NCBI GenBank assembly: GCA_015064425.1
Contig: SVSF01000097.1
Location: forward strand, 1 to 6,606
Direction: 5' to 3'
DNA length: 6,606 nt
From: Oscillospiraceae bacterium
GTDB taxonomy: Bacteria; Bacillota_A; Clostridia; Oscillospirales; CAG-272
Within the stretch, counting starts at the first letter, position 1, and the number at the start of each line of letters is the position of its first letter. A program made the position numbers and the translations under genes. The notes beneath the pieces are model-generated. The model ran no database searches. It was not told where the DNA came from and worked only from the letters and a program-made list of their open reading frames with translations. Below are positions 5,569 through 6,606 of the stretch, piece after piece.

Positions 5569-6606
5569 ATGAAAAAAACATTACTTATCATTTTGGGAAG
5601 CGTATCCTCGCTGTTTTTGGTATGCGTCCTTGCGTTCTATATTCTTGTAGTTGCGGGACTGAGTCCAAAGCTTCAATCCATATGGGTATGCAGTGCAATG
5701 ACAACTTACAGTCATAAGTATCTTGCAACGGCATTTATGTCCGATGAAAAGATAGAAAAAATAATGGAAGAAAACAAGGTAGACGACAGCGGTCATGACT
5801 CATTGATGACAGGCTTCGTTACCGAAGAAGAGACCGAGCCACAGATAAAAGACGAAAACGATTCCGAAAACACGGAACCCATCATAGTCGATAAGTATCT
5901 CGAAGAGGGATATGAGCTTCTTGAAGAAGGCGTTTACTTAAAGGAAGTAAAGGGCGACACCTGGAGAGGCTACGTAATGCTTACTGTAGATCCAACAAGA
6001 GTCAAGCTTGTGGACACTAAAAAGCAGTACAACTGCGGACAGACCACCATGCAGATGGTGACCGGAGCAGGCGGTGTTGCAGCTATCAACGGCGGAGGAT
6101 TCAACGACGGTCCCAACTACGACTCCAACGGAGGAACACCTTCGGGTCTAATAATAGAAGACGGCATACTTGTTTGTCCGAAAAAGCCCAACAACACGAC
6201 CACATATAATCTTATAGGATTTAACAGTAAAGGCGTACTTATACTGCGCCACGCAACCGCTCAATGGGCACTTGAAAACGATATCGTCAGCGCGGTATCC
6301 TTCAATCCGTTTCTTGTCGTAAACGGCGAAGGCATGGTAAAAAACGGAACAGGCGGCTGGGGCATAGCTCCAAGAACGGCTATTGGACAGAGAGCAACGG
6401 GAGAGGTGCTCTTCCTTACAATTGACGGCAGACAGACAGGCTGGAGCATCGGTTGCGACCTTGATGTTCTTCAAAAAGTACTTCTTGAAGAAAAGGCTGT
6501 AAACGGAGCGATGATGGACGGAGGAAGCTCTACTGTAATGATCTACCAGGGAGAATGGGTAAACAAACCCAGCCTCGGCTTTGAAAGATATATAAATAAC
6601 TGCTGG
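5569..6606 (+). CDS. Membrane-anchored phosphodiester glycosidase (NAGPA-type) family protein, 3'-truncated
   Basis: The protein belongs to the family of the mammalian uncovering enzyme (N-acetylglucosamine-1-phosphodiester alpha-N-acetylglucosaminidase). Bacterial members are often annotated as exopolysaccharide-related and probably act on sugar-phosphodiester bonds in surface polymers. The frame is open from the ATG at 5569 to the window edge (346 codons, no stop). AAAGGAAAG at 5556-5564 is the ribosome site. A membrane anchor (about 4-30) precedes a juxtamembrane region and an acidic, probably flexible linker (about 65-107). The extracellular domain starts at about 118. Family motifs are AAINGGGF (171-178), a downstream GGTPSG (188-193), RTAIGQ (269-274), TIDGR (284-288), MDGGSST (316-322) and ER (339-340). 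The window ends within the last strands, so only a short C-terminal part seems missing. It is divergent from spoIIIAA with its own sigma-A promoter. Family is well supported; the substrate is unknown. Confidence 0.9.
   Translation, partial: MKKTLLIILGSVSSLFLVCVLAFYILVVAGLSPKLQSIWVCSAMTTYSHKYLATAFMSDEKIEKIMEENKVDDSGHDSLMTGFVTEEETEPQIKDENDSENTEPIIVDKYLEEGYELLEEGVYLKEVKGDTWRGYVMLTVDPTRVKLVDTKKQYNCGQTTMQMVTGAGGVAAINGGGFNDGPNYDSNGGTPSGLIIEDGILVCPKKPNNTTTYNLIGFNSKGVLILRHATAQWALENDIVSAVSFNPFLVVNGEGMVKNGTGGWGIAPRTAIGQRATGEVLFLTIDGRQTGWSIGCDLDVLQKVLLEEKAVNGAMMDGGSSTVMIYQGEWVNKPSLGFERYINNCW

Noticed and set aside
6148..6474. 108-codon open frame on the - strand
   Set aside because: It is antisense to conserved motifs (RTAIGQ, TIDGR) of the phosphodiester glycosidase gene, so it is not a gene.
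1..6606. CRISPR arrays, tRNA or rRNA genes, insertion sequences, phage attachment sites
   Set aside because: Reading both strands showed no spaced direct repeats, transposase-like frames, terminal repeats or tRNA-like cloverleaf sequence.

Overview
The window looks like chromosomal DNA from an endospore-forming Firmicute, most likely a member of the Clostridia. The base composition is moderately low in GC, there are Shine-Dalgarno sites of the AGGAGG/AAAGGAG type, and the centre is a complete eight-gene spoIIIA operon. This operon is a hallmark of endospore formers. I cannot name the genus from the sequence alone.

Layout. (1) Positions 2-745, + strand: the 3' part of a diacylglycerol/lipid kinase of the YegS/BmrU type, cut by the left edge and ending in a strong hairpin terminator (753-790). 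(2) Positions 789-5393, - strand: spoIIIAA, AB, AC, AD, AE, AF, AG and AH in the canonical order, all intact. The first seven are packed tightly: junctions run from a 14-nt overlap to a 16-nt gap. The only real gap in the operon is about 70 nt between AG and AH, and it carries a candidate internal sigma-E-like promoter. (3) Positions 5394-5568: a divergent regulatory region. A sigma-E-like promoter reads left into spoIIIAA, and a near-consensus sigma-A promoter reads right. The right-hand transcript would have a ~70-nt leader with a possible AU-rich hairpin next to the ribosome binding site. (4) Positions 5569-6606, + strand: a membrane-anchored phosphodiester glycosidase (NAGPA-type) family protein, open at the right edge.

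How the genes work together. During engulfment SpoIIIAA (ATPase), AB (GspF-like), AC/AD/AE (multi-spanning membrane proteins) and AF/AG/AH (bitopic proteins with ring-building domains) are made in the mother cell. They build the A side of the 'feeding tube' (A-Q) complex, which meets SpoIIQ from the forespore and supports late forespore gene expression. spoIIQ is not in this window. The flanking lipid kinase and glycosidase genes are transcribed separately and have no evident mechanistic link to the operon. The neighbourhood lacks efp upstream and accB or asp23-type genes downstream, which often accompany spoIIIA elsewhere.

I found no undescribed multi-gene system. The points worth following are regulatory (internal promoter, divergent promoter pair, leader hairpin, operator-like repeat) and structural (a short SpoIIIAG). 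No stretch over 300 bases lacks a gene.
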